From NCBI GenBank assembly GCA_027490225.1, contig JAIXYK010000027.1, forward strand, positions 1-64,000: a stretch of DNA of 64,000 nucleotides, read 5' to 3'. This DNA comes from Bacteroidota bacterium (GTDB lineage: Bacteria; Bacteroidota; Bacteroidia; M30B66). Below, in pieces: positions 1-9,550 of this stretch. The translations under genes and the position numbers were made by a program. The notes beneath the pieces were generated by a model. It was not told the origin of the DNA and ran no database searches. It saw nothing but the letters and a program-made list of their open reading frames with translations. Each line of letters opens with the position of its first letter. The first letter of the stretch is position 1.

Positions 1-1317
<1,317 letters not shown>

Positions 1318-1318
<1 letters not shown>

Positions 1319-2556
1319 TATGCTTTTTTTAAGTAATAAAGTGTGGTGCAATTTTCAGGACGAAGAATTTCTTTTGCCGCTTTGTGGATATCTGCAGCAG
1401 TTACAGCTTGTATACGATCAATTTCTTTGTTCACCATGTTTGCTTCGTCCAGCAGTTCTGCAAAAGCCAGATTCATTGCCTTATTCATAATGCCCAACTC
1501 TCCAAATACATGTGTAGATTCCGCCTTGTTTTTTACTTTTTGCACCTCTTGTTCAGGCAAAACTTCATTGCTCAATTGCTTCAAAACCAATTCAATCTCT
1601 TTATCAGCCATTTTATGGTCTACACTTTCATTTAACCGACCGTTTATTACCAGTAACCCTGGATCAAAACTTCCCATCAGGTGCGCACTAATCTCACTAA
1701 ACAAAGGTTTGTCCTTTACCAATGCCTGGTAAAGCCTTGCGCTATGTCCTCTGCCCAGTATGTCCGACAACAAATCAATCGCGTGGTAGCTTTTATCCAT
1801 TCTACCCGGCATATGATATACTTTATTTATTGAATCTGCTGGTACATCACGGTATACTGTTTCGTAATTAGCCGCTTTTTGTTTTGGTTCAGCAGGAAGG
1901 TTTCTTTGCACCTTTTCTCCACTTGGTATCGGACCAAACCACTTTTCTGCCAGCATTTTTACTGCAGCCGTTTTTACATTTCCGGTTACCACAAGTATGG
2001 CATTTGCAGGATGGTAGAATCGTTTAAAAAACGATTTCACATCATCTATTTGTGCATCCTCAATATGCTTTATCTCCTTGCCAATAGTAGCCCAGCGGTA
2101 GGGGTGAACCTTGTAAGCCAAAGGTCTTAAAAGCAACCATTCATCACCATAAGGTTGGTTAAGGTAGCGCTGTTTAAACTCTTCAATCACTACATTTCTT
2201 TGTACTTCTAGACTCTTTTCAGAAAATGCGAGGCTTAGCATTCTGTCCGATTCCAGCCAAAAACCAGTTTCAATATTTGCAGCCGGCAAAGTCAGGTAAT
2301 AATTCGTAACATCATTGTTTGTAAACGCATTGTTCTCACCACCAACCTCTTGCAAAGGGGTGTCGTAACTTGGTATATTCACAGAACCACCAAACATTAA
2401 GTGCTCAAATAAATGCGCAAAACCAGTTTGTTCCTCACTTTCGTCCCTTGCACCAACATCGTATAATATGTTCATACACACCAAAGGCGATGAAACATCC
2501 GTATGAACAATCACCCGCAAGCCATTGTCAAGCGTAAATTTGTCAAATTCAATCAT
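1318..2556 (-). CDS. M16 family zinc metallopeptidase, catalytic subunit
   Basis: This 412-residue M16B-type peptidase has the inverted zinc motif HLFEH at residues 48-52. The third zinc ligand is probably Glu126, in VIEEFKQRYLNQPYG. The family clamps peptides between two paired alpha/beta domains. Here the second domain is a separate gene coupled by a TAATG overlap, so the working enzyme is probably a heterodimer of the two products. No signal peptide is seen (MIEFDKFTLDNGLRVIV begins directly in the domain). A fused homologue with both halves in one chain is encoded at 53860-56694. The 218 bases upstream are A+T-rich with two short heptamer arrays. Substrate unknown. Confidence 0.92.
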
Positions 2557-2585
2557 GCCGCAAAACTACGTATTTAATGAATAAG

Positions 2586-2658
2586 TAATAATTAACAATT
2601 AATAATTATTGCATAGTGGTTAAATAATCATTTTAGTTAACAATTAAAAATTAATAAT
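2586..2658. repeat. Two short A+T heptamer arrays (TAAYAAT-type)
   Basis: Bases 2586-2606 read TAATAAT-TAACAAT-TAATAAT, and bases 2638-2658 read TAACAAT-TAAAAAT-TAATAAT. Each is three units in exact 7-bp register. They lie upstream of the M16 pair. Their sequence differs from the TACTTTC arrays, but the period is the same. Confidence 0.75.
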
Positions 2659-2772
2659 TGTTTCTTCCGAATAAAGTTATCTTTTTACAATTAATTGATT
2701 AATTCAAGCAAAGCCAATTAATTATAGTAATCAAAAAAATCATAAAATTCCCATTTTAATCTATAGAAATTT

Positions 2773-2795
2773 CATTATTCATTATTCATTATTAT
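2773..2795. repeat. Heptamer repeat (CATTATT)3
   Basis: CATTATT is repeated three times in 7-bp register and then degenerates. Read on the minus strand, the array encodes the final residues (MNNE) and the stop of the serine hydrolase gene. This is a second case of a heptamer array at the 3' end of a gene. Confidence 0.8.
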
Positions 2796-4091
2796 CTTTC
2801 TTTCTCCTGATTCTGTTATTAAATAATAAATCCCGTTTTCAATTCCATTTAAATTAATTTTGCTACAATTTTTATTTGTTAATATTTTTTTTCCTGTAAT
2901 ATCTAATAATTCCCAACTCCCTAAATAATCATTACCGTTAATTTTAATTGTTAGAAAATTTTTTGCAGGATTTGGATAAACAATTAATTCATTAATATTT
3001 ACATCATTTAATGAAGTAATTTCACAATTTATATTCGCCATTCTTTTCCAAATTTCATTTGCAAAAATAGTTGGCACCAAAGCCCCGTCGTTAGGCAAAT
3101 CCCCCATGCGAATCACAACCATGTTTAATGATGGAATTACAAAAACATATTGACCATTTTTACCCAATCCTGCAAATAAATCAGCTGGAGCATCTGGTAA
3201 TAAAAAACCGGGAAATACATTTTGCAAACCAGGCAGCATATAACTCTCCTTCCCATTTAACCACCATAAATATCCATAGCTTTTATTTAAATTTTGTGAA
3301 GTATTTACCATGTCATTAAAGTACTGCTGGTCAGTCATTAAGCTATCATTATTCCAAACACCATTATTTGAAATTAACAAGCCATAACGCGCCATGCTCC
3401 TGGCAGTCGAAAACATCACATTATTAGAACCAAGTGGTATATAAAACCCTGTCATTCCGGTTCTGCTTTTGATGCGCGTATTTAAAAACGAATTCATGCT
3501 TATTCCAGATGCATTACTTATTACACCATCTAATAATGTATAGGGTGCATTGTGATAAGCCCAGCGTGTGCCTGGATCTGCCAAGTAATTTAAACATGTA
3601 TCTATTGTACAATCCGCATCACCACTGCCATCATCCAACCCGCTTGTCATAGTTAATTGATTCCAGATTCTGATGTTTTGTTCTTCTTCTATACTGCAAT
3701 TTGTCCAGCCATTGCCAAGATATTGAGAACTAATATCATTAATATTCAGTAAGCCCTCTTGTTGTGCCATTCCAACCATAAAACTGGTGAGCGACTTTCC
3801 GGCAGAAGCCCAATACCAAAGACTATCCTGGGTAAATGTGCCATAATATTCTTCAACAGCTATTTTGCCATTTACCAATACAATAAAGGCCTTCGAGTTA
3901 TTCGCACCCACATAATCTACAACCTTTTGAACCGAATCTGCACACCAGCCCAAACTCTCGGTACTTACTGTTTCCCATTGATTGCCTGTTAAAGGCGGGA
4001 AATAAATAGATTGCGCTTTTATACATTGAATTAAAAAAAATGAAATAATAAATGAGAAATAAATCCTCTTTTGTCCTGATTTTGTTTTCAT
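2775..4091 (-). CDS. Secreted serine hydrolase (beta-lactamase/class C-like fold) with T9SS sorting domain
   Basis: This 438-residue protein starts with a signal peptide (hydrophobic residues about 10-26, likely cleaved after KAQ). It then has a beta-lactamase-related serine hydrolase domain (PF00144 type): SAGK at 96-99 is the SxxK nucleophile motif and YHN at 179-181 the YxN motif. The last ~80 residues form a type A T9SS C-terminal domain, with the VYPNPAKNFL signature and the G-I-Y-Y-L-I strand. It should pass through the inner membrane by Sec, the outer membrane by T9SS, and act outside or on the surface. Such enzymes include esterases, D-amino-acid amidases and transpeptidase-like hydrolases; the substrate cannot be told. 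The last four residues come from the CATTATT repeat. Confidence 0.88.
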   Translation of the reverse strand: MKTKSGQKRIYFSFIISFFLIQCIKAQSIYFPPLTGNQWETVSTESLGWCADSVQKVVDYVGANNSKAFIVLVNGKIAVEEYYGTFTQDSLWYWASAGKSLTSFMVGMAQQEGLLNINDISSQYLGNGWTNCSIEEEQNIRIWNQLTMTSGLDDGSGDADCTIDTCLNYLADPGTRWAYHNAPYTLLDGVISNASGISMNSFLNTRIKSRTGMTGFYIPLGSNNVMFSTARSMARYGLLISNNGVWNNDSLMTDQQYFNDMVNTSQNLNKSYGYLWWLNGKESYMLPGLQNVFPGFLLPDAPADLFAGLGKNGQYVFVIPSLNMVVIRMGDLPNDGALVPTIFANEIWKRMANINCEITSLNDVNINELIVYPNPAKNFLTIKINGNDYLGSWELLDITGKKILTNKNCSKINLNGIENGIYYLITESGERKIIMNNE

Positions 4092-4360
4092 GAATTTTAA
4101 ATAGCTATTTTTTTTGAGAATTATTTTTCATTGACATTTAATTAGTTTTAAAGGTTTAAAATAAATAAACAAATAAATACATATCGATAGTTATCAAATT
4201 TATTTTCATCAAAGCTAAGTATTCAAATTAACATTTTCCTTTTAAACTTTCTTGGTTCTTGATTCTTCGTTTGCGTGTTGCTTGTAATCCGTATTGCATT
4301 TTTTTATTAACAGCAATTCAAAAAAAAAGTTAAATAAAGTTTACCTACTCAAATATTACT

Positions 4361-4368
4361 TACCTTTG
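4361..4368 (+). promoter_or_regulatory. Candidate -7 promoter element TACCTTTG
   Basis: This is an exact match to the Bacteroidota -7 consensus TAnnTTTG, followed by C. It lies 68 bases before the ATG of the desaturase gene. No clear TTG/TTTG -33 box is seen at the usual distance, so the call rests on the -7 element and its position. Confidence 0.5.
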
Positions 4369-4436
4369 CACCCAGAATTTCGTACTTATTGATTTTCAGA
4401 CAGATAATCAAGGTCGAATCAACACTAAATACATAC

Positions 4437-5519
4437 ATGGCAGCTCCGAAATTTGCTTCTTCAAAATCACAAACATTCCATACCGAGTTAAAAAATCGCA
4501 TAACCCAATATTTTCAGGAAGTTGGTAAATCTGCTACAGGCAATTTCCAGCTTTTCTTAAAGGCTATCATATTGGTTTGTAGCTTTTTAGTAGTTTACAT
4601 TCACTTGGTTTTTTATACTCCATCTACAGTCTTTGCTTTGTTAGAATGCCTGCTTCTTGGTGGACTAACCGCATCAATTGGTTTCAACGTGATGCACGAT
4701 GGTGCGCATGGTAGTTTCAGCAAATATCCATGGATTAACAAGTTGGCTGGGCTTTCTTTGAATTTTTTGGGTGCTAATGTATTCATGTGGAACACAAAGC
4801 ACAATGTTATACATCATGCATATACAAACATAGACGGCATTGACGATGATATTGACGCCGGAGTTTTTCTTCGTTTATGTGAAACGCAACAACACAAGAA
4901 GCTTCATAAGTACCAGCACATTTACTTCTGGGGCGCCTATGCATTGTTGTATTTGTATTGGATATTCTTTACAGATTACAAGAAATATTTTACCAAGAAA
5001 GTAGGTTCAATGCCATTAAAAAGAATGGAATTGAAAGATCACCTTTCTTTCTGGATTTTTAAAGCAATTCACTTTGCAATATTTATAGTAGTACCGATTT
5101 ATACAATTGGATTCCTTCCTTGGGTAATTGGCTTCTCACTTTACGCAATGTTTGCAGGTGTTGTATTAAGTGTAGTGTTTCAGTTAGCGCATACTGTAGA
5201 AGAAACTCAATTTCCTGTACCGGTTGCCAATAAAATTGAAGACGAATGGGCAGTGCATCAATTAAAAACTACAGCAAACTTTGCAACACGCAACAGAGTT
5301 ATTTCTTGGTTAGTAGGCGGACTTAATTTCCAAATTGAGCACCATTTATTTCCTAAAATTTCACATGTGCATTACCCTGCAATTTCTAAAATTATCAAAG
5401 ATGCATGCGCAGAATATGGCATTCCTTACATTGAACATCGCCGCATGCGCCAAGCACTTAACTCGCATATCAATCACTTAAGACAGCTGGGACAAAACCA
5501 ACAAATGGCGCTGAATTAA
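4437..5519 (+). CDS. Membrane fatty-acid (acyl-lipid/acyl-CoA) desaturase
   Basis: This 360-residue integral membrane di-iron desaturase has three histidine boxes at the expected spacing: HDGAH (87-91), HNVIHH (122-127) and QIEHH (299-303). A Gln in place of the first His of the last box is typical of front-end or linoleoyl-CoA desaturase-like members. No cytochrome b5 domain is fused. Two pairs of hydrophobic segments flank the boxes. The enzyme should add a cis double bond to membrane fatty acids using O2 and an external electron donor, tuning fluidity. ATG 4437 is chosen over an in-frame TTG at 4389, because MAAPKF gives the compact family N-terminus and the promoter candidate lies upstream of both. 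The gene stands alone. Regiospecificity cannot be read from sequence. Confidence 0.92.
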   Translation: MAAPKFASSKSQTFHTELKNRITQYFQEVGKSATGNFQLFLKAIILVCSFLVVYIHLVFYTPSTVFALLECLLLGGLTASIGFNVMHDGAHGSFSKYPWINKLAGLSLNFLGANVFMWNTKHNVIHHAYTNIDGIDDDIDAGVFLRLCETQQHKKLHKYQHIYFWGAYALLYLYWIFFTDYKKYFTKKVGSMPLKRMELKDHLSFWIFKAIHFAIFIVVPIYTIGFLPWVIGFSLYAMFAGVVLSVVFQLAHTVEETQFPVPVANKIEDEWAVHQLKTTANFATRNRVISWLVGGLNFQIEHHLFPKISHVHYPAISKIIKDACAEYGIPYIEHRRMRQALNSHINHLRQLGQNQQMALN

Positions 5520-5532
5520 TTCTTGCACTGAG

Positions 5533-5850
5533 GTCACTGAGCTTGTTGATGTGAGCCTGTCAAAGTGTTCACTGCGCTTAAATTTATAGCACAGAGCACT
5601 CGGTGGTCACTGAGCTTGTCGAAGTGAGGTTGTTGCACAGAGCACACGGAGTTTTTATTTTCCGTTTTTATGTTTTGAGGAATCAAATTGTCACTCGCTT
5701 CGCTGCGCTCAATAATTTTTGCACAGAGAGCGCGGAGGTTGTGGCACGGAGGGCGCAGAGTTTTTGTTCGCTATGCTTAAATTTTATAGTTAGGAGCCCA
5801 CAGCGGTCACTGAGCTTGTCGAAGTGTTCGCTTAGCTCAATTTTTACAGA
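5533..5850. repeat. Composite dispersed repeat cluster A (plus orientation)
   Basis: This intergenic stretch between convergent genes holds three kinds of module. TCACTGAGCTTGTCGAAGTG or close variants occur at 5533-5553 (variant), 5606-5626 and 5806-5826. CACAGAG/CACGGAG-like units occur near 5590, 5635 and 5720-5763. CTTCGCTGCGCTCAATTTTT-like units occur near 5568, 5697, 5767 and 5829. No credible gene lies here. The same modules recur at four other places in the window. Confidence 0.85.
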
Positions 5851-5894
5851 ACGGAGCCAATAAAGATTATTCTGTTGCTTTCTTCCGAAGTTGT

Positions 5895-6275
5895 TTAAAG
5901 AATAAATCTTTTAATACCCTGCGTAAGAATTGTGGTGTTGAAGTTAAGTAATATCCCAAGCTTGTAGTTTCCAAGTCTTAAATAAGTAAGAACTTGGGCA
6001 GAATGAACATCATGCAAGGCTTCAACAGATTTAACTTCTATTACAATTTTGTTTTCAACTAATAAATCAATCCTGTAGCCATAATCGAGTTTAACTTCTT
6101 TGTAAACTAAAGGTAAAGACCTTTCTTTTATAACAAATAGTCCAGCTTTAGTAAGTTCGTAACATAAGCACTCTGTATACGCAGATTCCAATAAACCAGG
6201 GCCTAAATGTTTGTGAACTTCAATTGCACTCCCAATAATTAAATGAGATAGGTTGCTTTCGTAAATATTCTTCAT
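5895..6275 (-). CDS. GxxExxY family protein
   Basis: This 126-residue protein belongs to the GxxExxY family (TIGR04256). The signature is GLLESAY, with the usual upstream IIGSAIEVHKHLGPG. It is followed by a PD-(D/E)xK-like core, DLLVENKIVIEVKSVE, that resembles nuclease active sites, and an AQVLTYLRL helix and GILLNF strand typical of the family. The biochemical role is not established in the family as far as I know. Members are abundant in Bacteroidota and often sit in repeat-rich, variable intergenic positions. Here the gene stands alone between two clusters of the same composite repeat in opposite orientation. The start MKNIYESNLSHL fits the family N-terminus. Confidence 0.88.
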   Translation of the reverse strand: MKNIYESNLSHLIIGSAIEVHKHLGPGLLESAYTECLCYELTKAGLFVIKERSLPLVYKEVKLDYGYRIDLLVENKIVIEVKSVEALHDVHSAQVLTYLRLGNYKLGILLNFNTTILTQGIKRFIL

Positions 6276-6429
6276 AATAAATGTTTATTTAATTAATAAT
6301 GATTTTAATGTTATATAGGTATAATACATTTCAAAAGTAAATAAATAGAAATACAAAAAAAATATTTATCTCATCTAGTTTGCATCGATATTTGCAAGAA
6401 AAGAAGGACAAACTAACTGCTCTTCTTGA

Positions 6430-6735
6430 AAAAAAATAGCACAGAGCACACAAAGGAAAAAGCACAGAGTTCACAGAGAAAAAAAACTAAAACACAACCT
6501 CACTTCGACAAGCTCAGTGACCACCGTGCTCTCCGTGAAAAAATTTGAGCGCAGCGAAGCAAGCATACTCTTAGATACCTCTGTGCACTCCGTGAAAATA
6601 ACTGAGCACAGCGAAGTTAGGAGACTTAATAGTTAACCTCTGTGCTCTCCGTGCCACAACCTCACTTCGACAAGCTCAGTGACCACCGTGAACTCTGTGA
6701 AAACATCTTGAGCGCAGCGAAGCTAACATCCTCTT
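6430..6735. repeat. Composite dispersed repeat cluster B (minus orientation)
   Basis: This cluster has the same modules as cluster A, mostly reverse-complemented. CACTTCGACAAGCTCAGTGA occurs at 6501-6520 and 6663-6682. CTCTGTG..CTCCGTG units occur near 6522, 6578 and 6637. GAGCGCAGCGAAGC-like units occur near 6547, 6602 and 6709. It makes up most of the 577-base space between the GxxExxY gene and the next gene. The remaining bases, 6740-6852, show nothing I can name. Confidence 0.85.
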
Positions 6736-6852
6736 TTCAGCAATCTCCGAGCAAAAATAACAGAGTGCAGCGAATACAACACCCAACAAAAATCACCTCC
6801 TCCTTATCGGAATACTCAAATATTCCTCTAGATTTGCTTTTAAATTCATTTT

Positions 6853-7755
6853 ATGTCACAAATCCATACCATTTTAGGCGCTGGTGGTGCAATCGCAACC
6901 AATCTTCTTAAAGTGTTACAAGACGCCAACGAATCCGTTCGTCTTGTTTCCAGAAGTGGCAAAGAAGTTTTCGGGACCGAATCCAGAAAAGCAAACGTAC
7001 TTCAGAAAGACGAGCTCAGGGAAGCATTACAAGGCGCTGCAATAGTCTATTTTCTTATCGGTATTGAATATAAAATTGATATTTGGAAACGCGACTGGCC
7101 CATTATCATGCAAAACGTGATTGATGTTTGCGCGGAACTTAAAATCCCATTTATTTTTGTTGACAATGTTTATATGTATGGCCAGGTATCAGTTAACATG
7201 ACCGAAGCCACACCATTTAATCCTTGCAGCGAAAAAGGAAAGGTTAGGGCACAAATAGCCACCATGCTTTTAGAAGCAATAAGAACAGGTAAAGTAACCG
7301 CTACCATTGCCCGCAGTGCCGATTTTTATGGTCCAGGTTCATTTGAAGTAAGTTTCTTTCACCAATTGGTTACAAAAAATGTAAAAGCAGGTAAAAAAGC
7401 ACAATGGCTTTCCAATGCTAATTTACCACACTCCTTAACATACACTGTTGATATTGCGAAAGCGCTATACGTATTGGCCAAAGACCCAAGCTCTTTCAAC
7501 CAAACCTGGCATTTACCTACAGCATCTCCGGCATTAACAGGTAAAGAACTTACCCAGATGTCGGGTAGCACCAAGCAAGTGAGTGTATTGCCTAAATGGT
7601 TGCTTAAAATACTAGGTGTTTTCATACCTGTAATGAAAGAAACCGTTGAAATGGTTTACCAGTACGAACACCCTTATCATTTCGATTCTTCCAAATTCCA
7701 GCGCAAATACAATTTTACTCCAACATCTTATAGGGTTGGAGTGAACGTAAAGTAG
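6853..7755 (+). CDS. NAD(P)-binding SDR/epimerase-like protein
   Basis: This 300-residue extended-SDR/NAD-dependent epimerase-like protein has an N-terminal Rossmann strand and glycine loop (HTILGAGGAIATNLLKVL, about residues 4-21). DNVYMYG (about 110-116) sits where the active-site Tyr region lies in this fold. A SEKGKVRAQIATMLLEA helix carries the Lys expected about four residues on in a modified YxxxK arrangement. No signal peptide is present, so it is cytoplasmic. Members include sugar-nucleotide epimerases and plant-type progesterone reductase-like enzymes; the substrate cannot be deduced. It is preceded by repeat cluster B and followed by a separate hypothetical gene 75 bases later. Confidence 0.8.
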   Translation: MSQIHTILGAGGAIATNLLKVLQDANESVRLVSRSGKEVFGTESRKANVLQKDELREALQGAAIVYFLIGIEYKIDIWKRDWPIIMQNVIDVCAELKIPFIFVDNVYMYGQVSVNMTEATPFNPCSEKGKVRAQIATMLLEAIRTGKVTATIARSADFYGPGSFEVSFFHQLVTKNVKAGKKAQWLSNANLPHSLTYTVDIAKALYVLAKDPSSFNQTWHLPTASPALTGKELTQMSGSTKQVSVLPKWLLKILGVFIPVMKETVEMVYQYEHPYHFDSSKFQRKYNFTPTSYRVGVNVK

Positions 7756-7777
7756 AGGAATCTATTTTATTTTTTTA

Positions 7778-7785
7778 TACCTTCG
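7778..7785 (+). promoter_or_regulatory. Candidate -7 promoter element TACCTTCG
   Basis: The sequence matches TAnnTTTG in seven of eight positions and lies 44 bases upstream of the ATG at 7830, in the short gap after the SDR gene. No -33 box was recognised, so this is weak. Confidence 0.3.
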
Positions 7786-7829
7786 CCATCATAAACACAT
7801 TTTTTGTTATCTACTTACTTTATTAATAA

Positions 7830-8849
7830 ATGAGATTTCTTTCACCAAATCATTTTCTTTTTCACAACCGAACTAAATATTCTATTGTTGCTTTATTTTC
7901 TATGATTGTATTGCAGCTATTTTCAGTCAGTACACTCAAAGCGCAAGCGAGTATTTTTGGAGAAGGAGAAAAACCTAAAACTTGTTACGATTTCGTTAAA
8001 GATAAATTACCTTTTTACTTTTTTTCTTATGCACAAGGCGGAGCACTCGTTCCTCCTACCGATAGAGTAGAAGGCTTAGACTATGGTGATCAGTTAAGCC
8101 CAATTACAATGAATGCGAGGTGTAATATTGTTGCATTTCCCGTTTTAATAACAGGTGATGTTAATCAAGACCCCTATAGAATTTGGTCGGACGCTTTAAC
8201 CTTTGTAACTGATACATTAAAGCTAAGTGCTACAGAAAAAGAGGCAGAAAAGCAAAAATTATTACTTCTAAAAGCTGAAGAAGCGAATGCCAGAAAACTT
8301 GAGGCTGAAAGATTTAAAAAATTAAAAGCAGATGCGGCTGGTAAAACCCCTGAAGAATTTAAAGAAGATTCCATTCAACTTGCAGCCTTAATCGAAAAAG
8401 AAAAATTTACAGCTAAAGAAGAAAGCAAAAAAGAAGTACAATCCAATAGCGGCAGTTTTATAAATGAGGCCCAATTGAAATCTAAAGGCATTCCTGATTC
8501 TATCATTACAAAAATGAAATCTTTGGGAGATAAAAATGGGTTGCGCTGGTTATATGAGCAGCAGGTGTTAGCCGGAAATGTCCTCTTTTGTGTTGCAACT
8601 ACCAAAATTCCAATCTTCTTAATGAAAGACAAACAAGAACCGCTTGTTGAATACATGAAGGTACTCGAATTCTGGAAAACGAATTTTGCAGCTATTTATA
8701 TGAACTCTGCGCTCGACGAACATTTATCTATCAAAGAAGGAGCAGATAAATATTTTAATAAATATGGCAAAGCGAGTCTTTTGTTAAAAGACTTTGAGGA
8801 ACATAAGAAACAATACAACTTTGAAGTTTCTCAAGTTTATTTGAAGTAG
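7830..8849 (+). CDS. Exported hypothetical protein with charged helical middle
   Basis: This 339-residue protein is of unrecognised family. The N-terminus has a long basic lead and a hydrophobic stretch (about residues 20-38, SIVALFSMIVLQLFSVSTLKAQ) that looks like a signal peptide cleaved at KAQ. Residues about 130-210 are rich in Lys, Glu and Ala in heptad-like order (EKEAEKQKLLLLKAEEANARKL is typical), suggesting a coiled coil. The flanking parts are mixed alpha/beta and contain a few Cys. There is no T9SS sorting domain and no lipobox, so it is probably periplasmic. Its neighbours do not suggest a function. The long noncoding leader of the giant surface protein follows. Confidence 0.65.
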   Translation: MRFLSPNHFLFHNRTKYSIVALFSMIVLQLFSVSTLKAQASIFGEGEKPKTCYDFVKDKLPFYFFSYAQGGALVPPTDRVEGLDYGDQLSPITMNARCNIVAFPVLITGDVNQDPYRIWSDALTFVTDTLKLSATEKEAEKQKLLLLKAEEANARKLEAERFKKLKADAAGKTPEEFKEDSIQLAALIEKEKFTAKEESKKEVQSNSGSFINEAQLKSKGIPDSIITKMKSLGDKNGLRWLYEQQVLAGNVLFCVATTKIPIFLMKDKQEPLVEYMKVLEFWKTNFAAIYMNSALDEHLSIKEGADKYFNKYGKASLLLKDFEEHKKQYNFEVSQVYLK

Positions 8850-8939
8850 CTAATCTTATTATTTTACTCTTTTTTTGAACCTCAAACCTGAGGTGAAGGG
8901 TTTATTTACTAATTAAATTTTATTGGCATTATTCATTGA

Positions 8940-8955
8940 TTTATAGCACTATAAA
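8940..8955. repeat. Inverted repeat TTTATAG-N2-CTATAAA
   Basis: A perfect 7-bp inverted repeat with a two-base centre (CA) lies in the leader of the giant gene. It could be an operator half-site pair or merely an A+T-rich palindrome. Confidence 0.5.
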
Positions 8956-9358
8956 CAATGGATGTTTTATCCGTATGAGGAAGTATAGTTTATTTTCTTG
9001 TATGGATGTAACTTTTTATAAACACATTGAAAAAATTAATGTTTTTTAAAGTTTATTAACATTTTCTTACAACCAAATTACACCCATTTTTCGCAATATT
9101 CATCTTATTTCAGGGTATTTATAAACATAAAAACCAACAGGTTTAAAAATTATTTATTTAAATATCAGTAACTTATGTTTTATAATACCCAATGTTAACT
9201 GAATGTATAGAGATAATTACCTATTTGTTGTAAATTGCTCATTCCAATGTGAATGAAATCTTTCTTACATTAGATTAAAAATGAGTAAATCGATGTTTTT
9301 TACTTCAACTTATGTGCCATTTGAGGGTGTGTTATATGCACCTCAAAACTTTTTTGCT

Positions 9359-9376
9359 TATACATATATATGTATA
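9359..9376. repeat. 18-base perfect palindrome TATACATATATATGTATA
   Basis: The sequence equals its own reverse complement over 18 bases. It is the most symmetrical element in the 700-base leader and lies about 175 bases before the giant gene's start. It is a candidate binding site for a dimeric regulator. Confidence 0.6.
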
Positions 9377-9550
9377 GGTTATGTGCAATTTTCTGAAACA
9401 ACCTCAACTACCATAAACTAAATGAAAACAACCCCTCATCTACCACGGGCTGACCTAGACAGCCATTGTTGTTCATCGATGCATTTTTTTATCTTACTCA
9501 TCAATTAAATTCAAAATAAACCAAACAACAACTTAAATAAACCTCAATCA

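Larger units (their letters stand above)
8850..9550 (+). other. 700-base noncoding leader upstream of the giant surface-protein gene
   Basis: No gene is supported in this unusually long spacer. It contains a small hairpin just after the preceding gene (ACCTCA/TGAGGT, 8879-8894, loop AACC), a 7-bp inverted repeat at 8940-8955, a flavobacterial-type -7 candidate TATTTGTT at 9222-9229, and an 18-base perfect palindrome at 9359-9376. The last 60 bases before the start codon are A/C-rich and free of structure, a common Bacteroidota translation-start context. Confidence 0.6.

Noticed and set aside
5603-5863. 86-residue plus-strand ORF starting MVTELVEVRLLHRAHG
   Set aside because: It is a translation of the composite repeat; the same VTELVEV phrase arises from the repeat at 21065-21301. 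No start context or family support.
5533-6735. CRISPR-like array or insertion sequence
   Set aside because: Spacing and order of modules are irregular, with no uniform spacers, no cas gene and no transposase-like protein, so neither call is supported.
6642-6911. 89-residue plus-strand ORF upstream of the SDR gene
   Set aside because: Runs through repeat cluster B and overlaps the SDR start in another frame; low-complexity composition.
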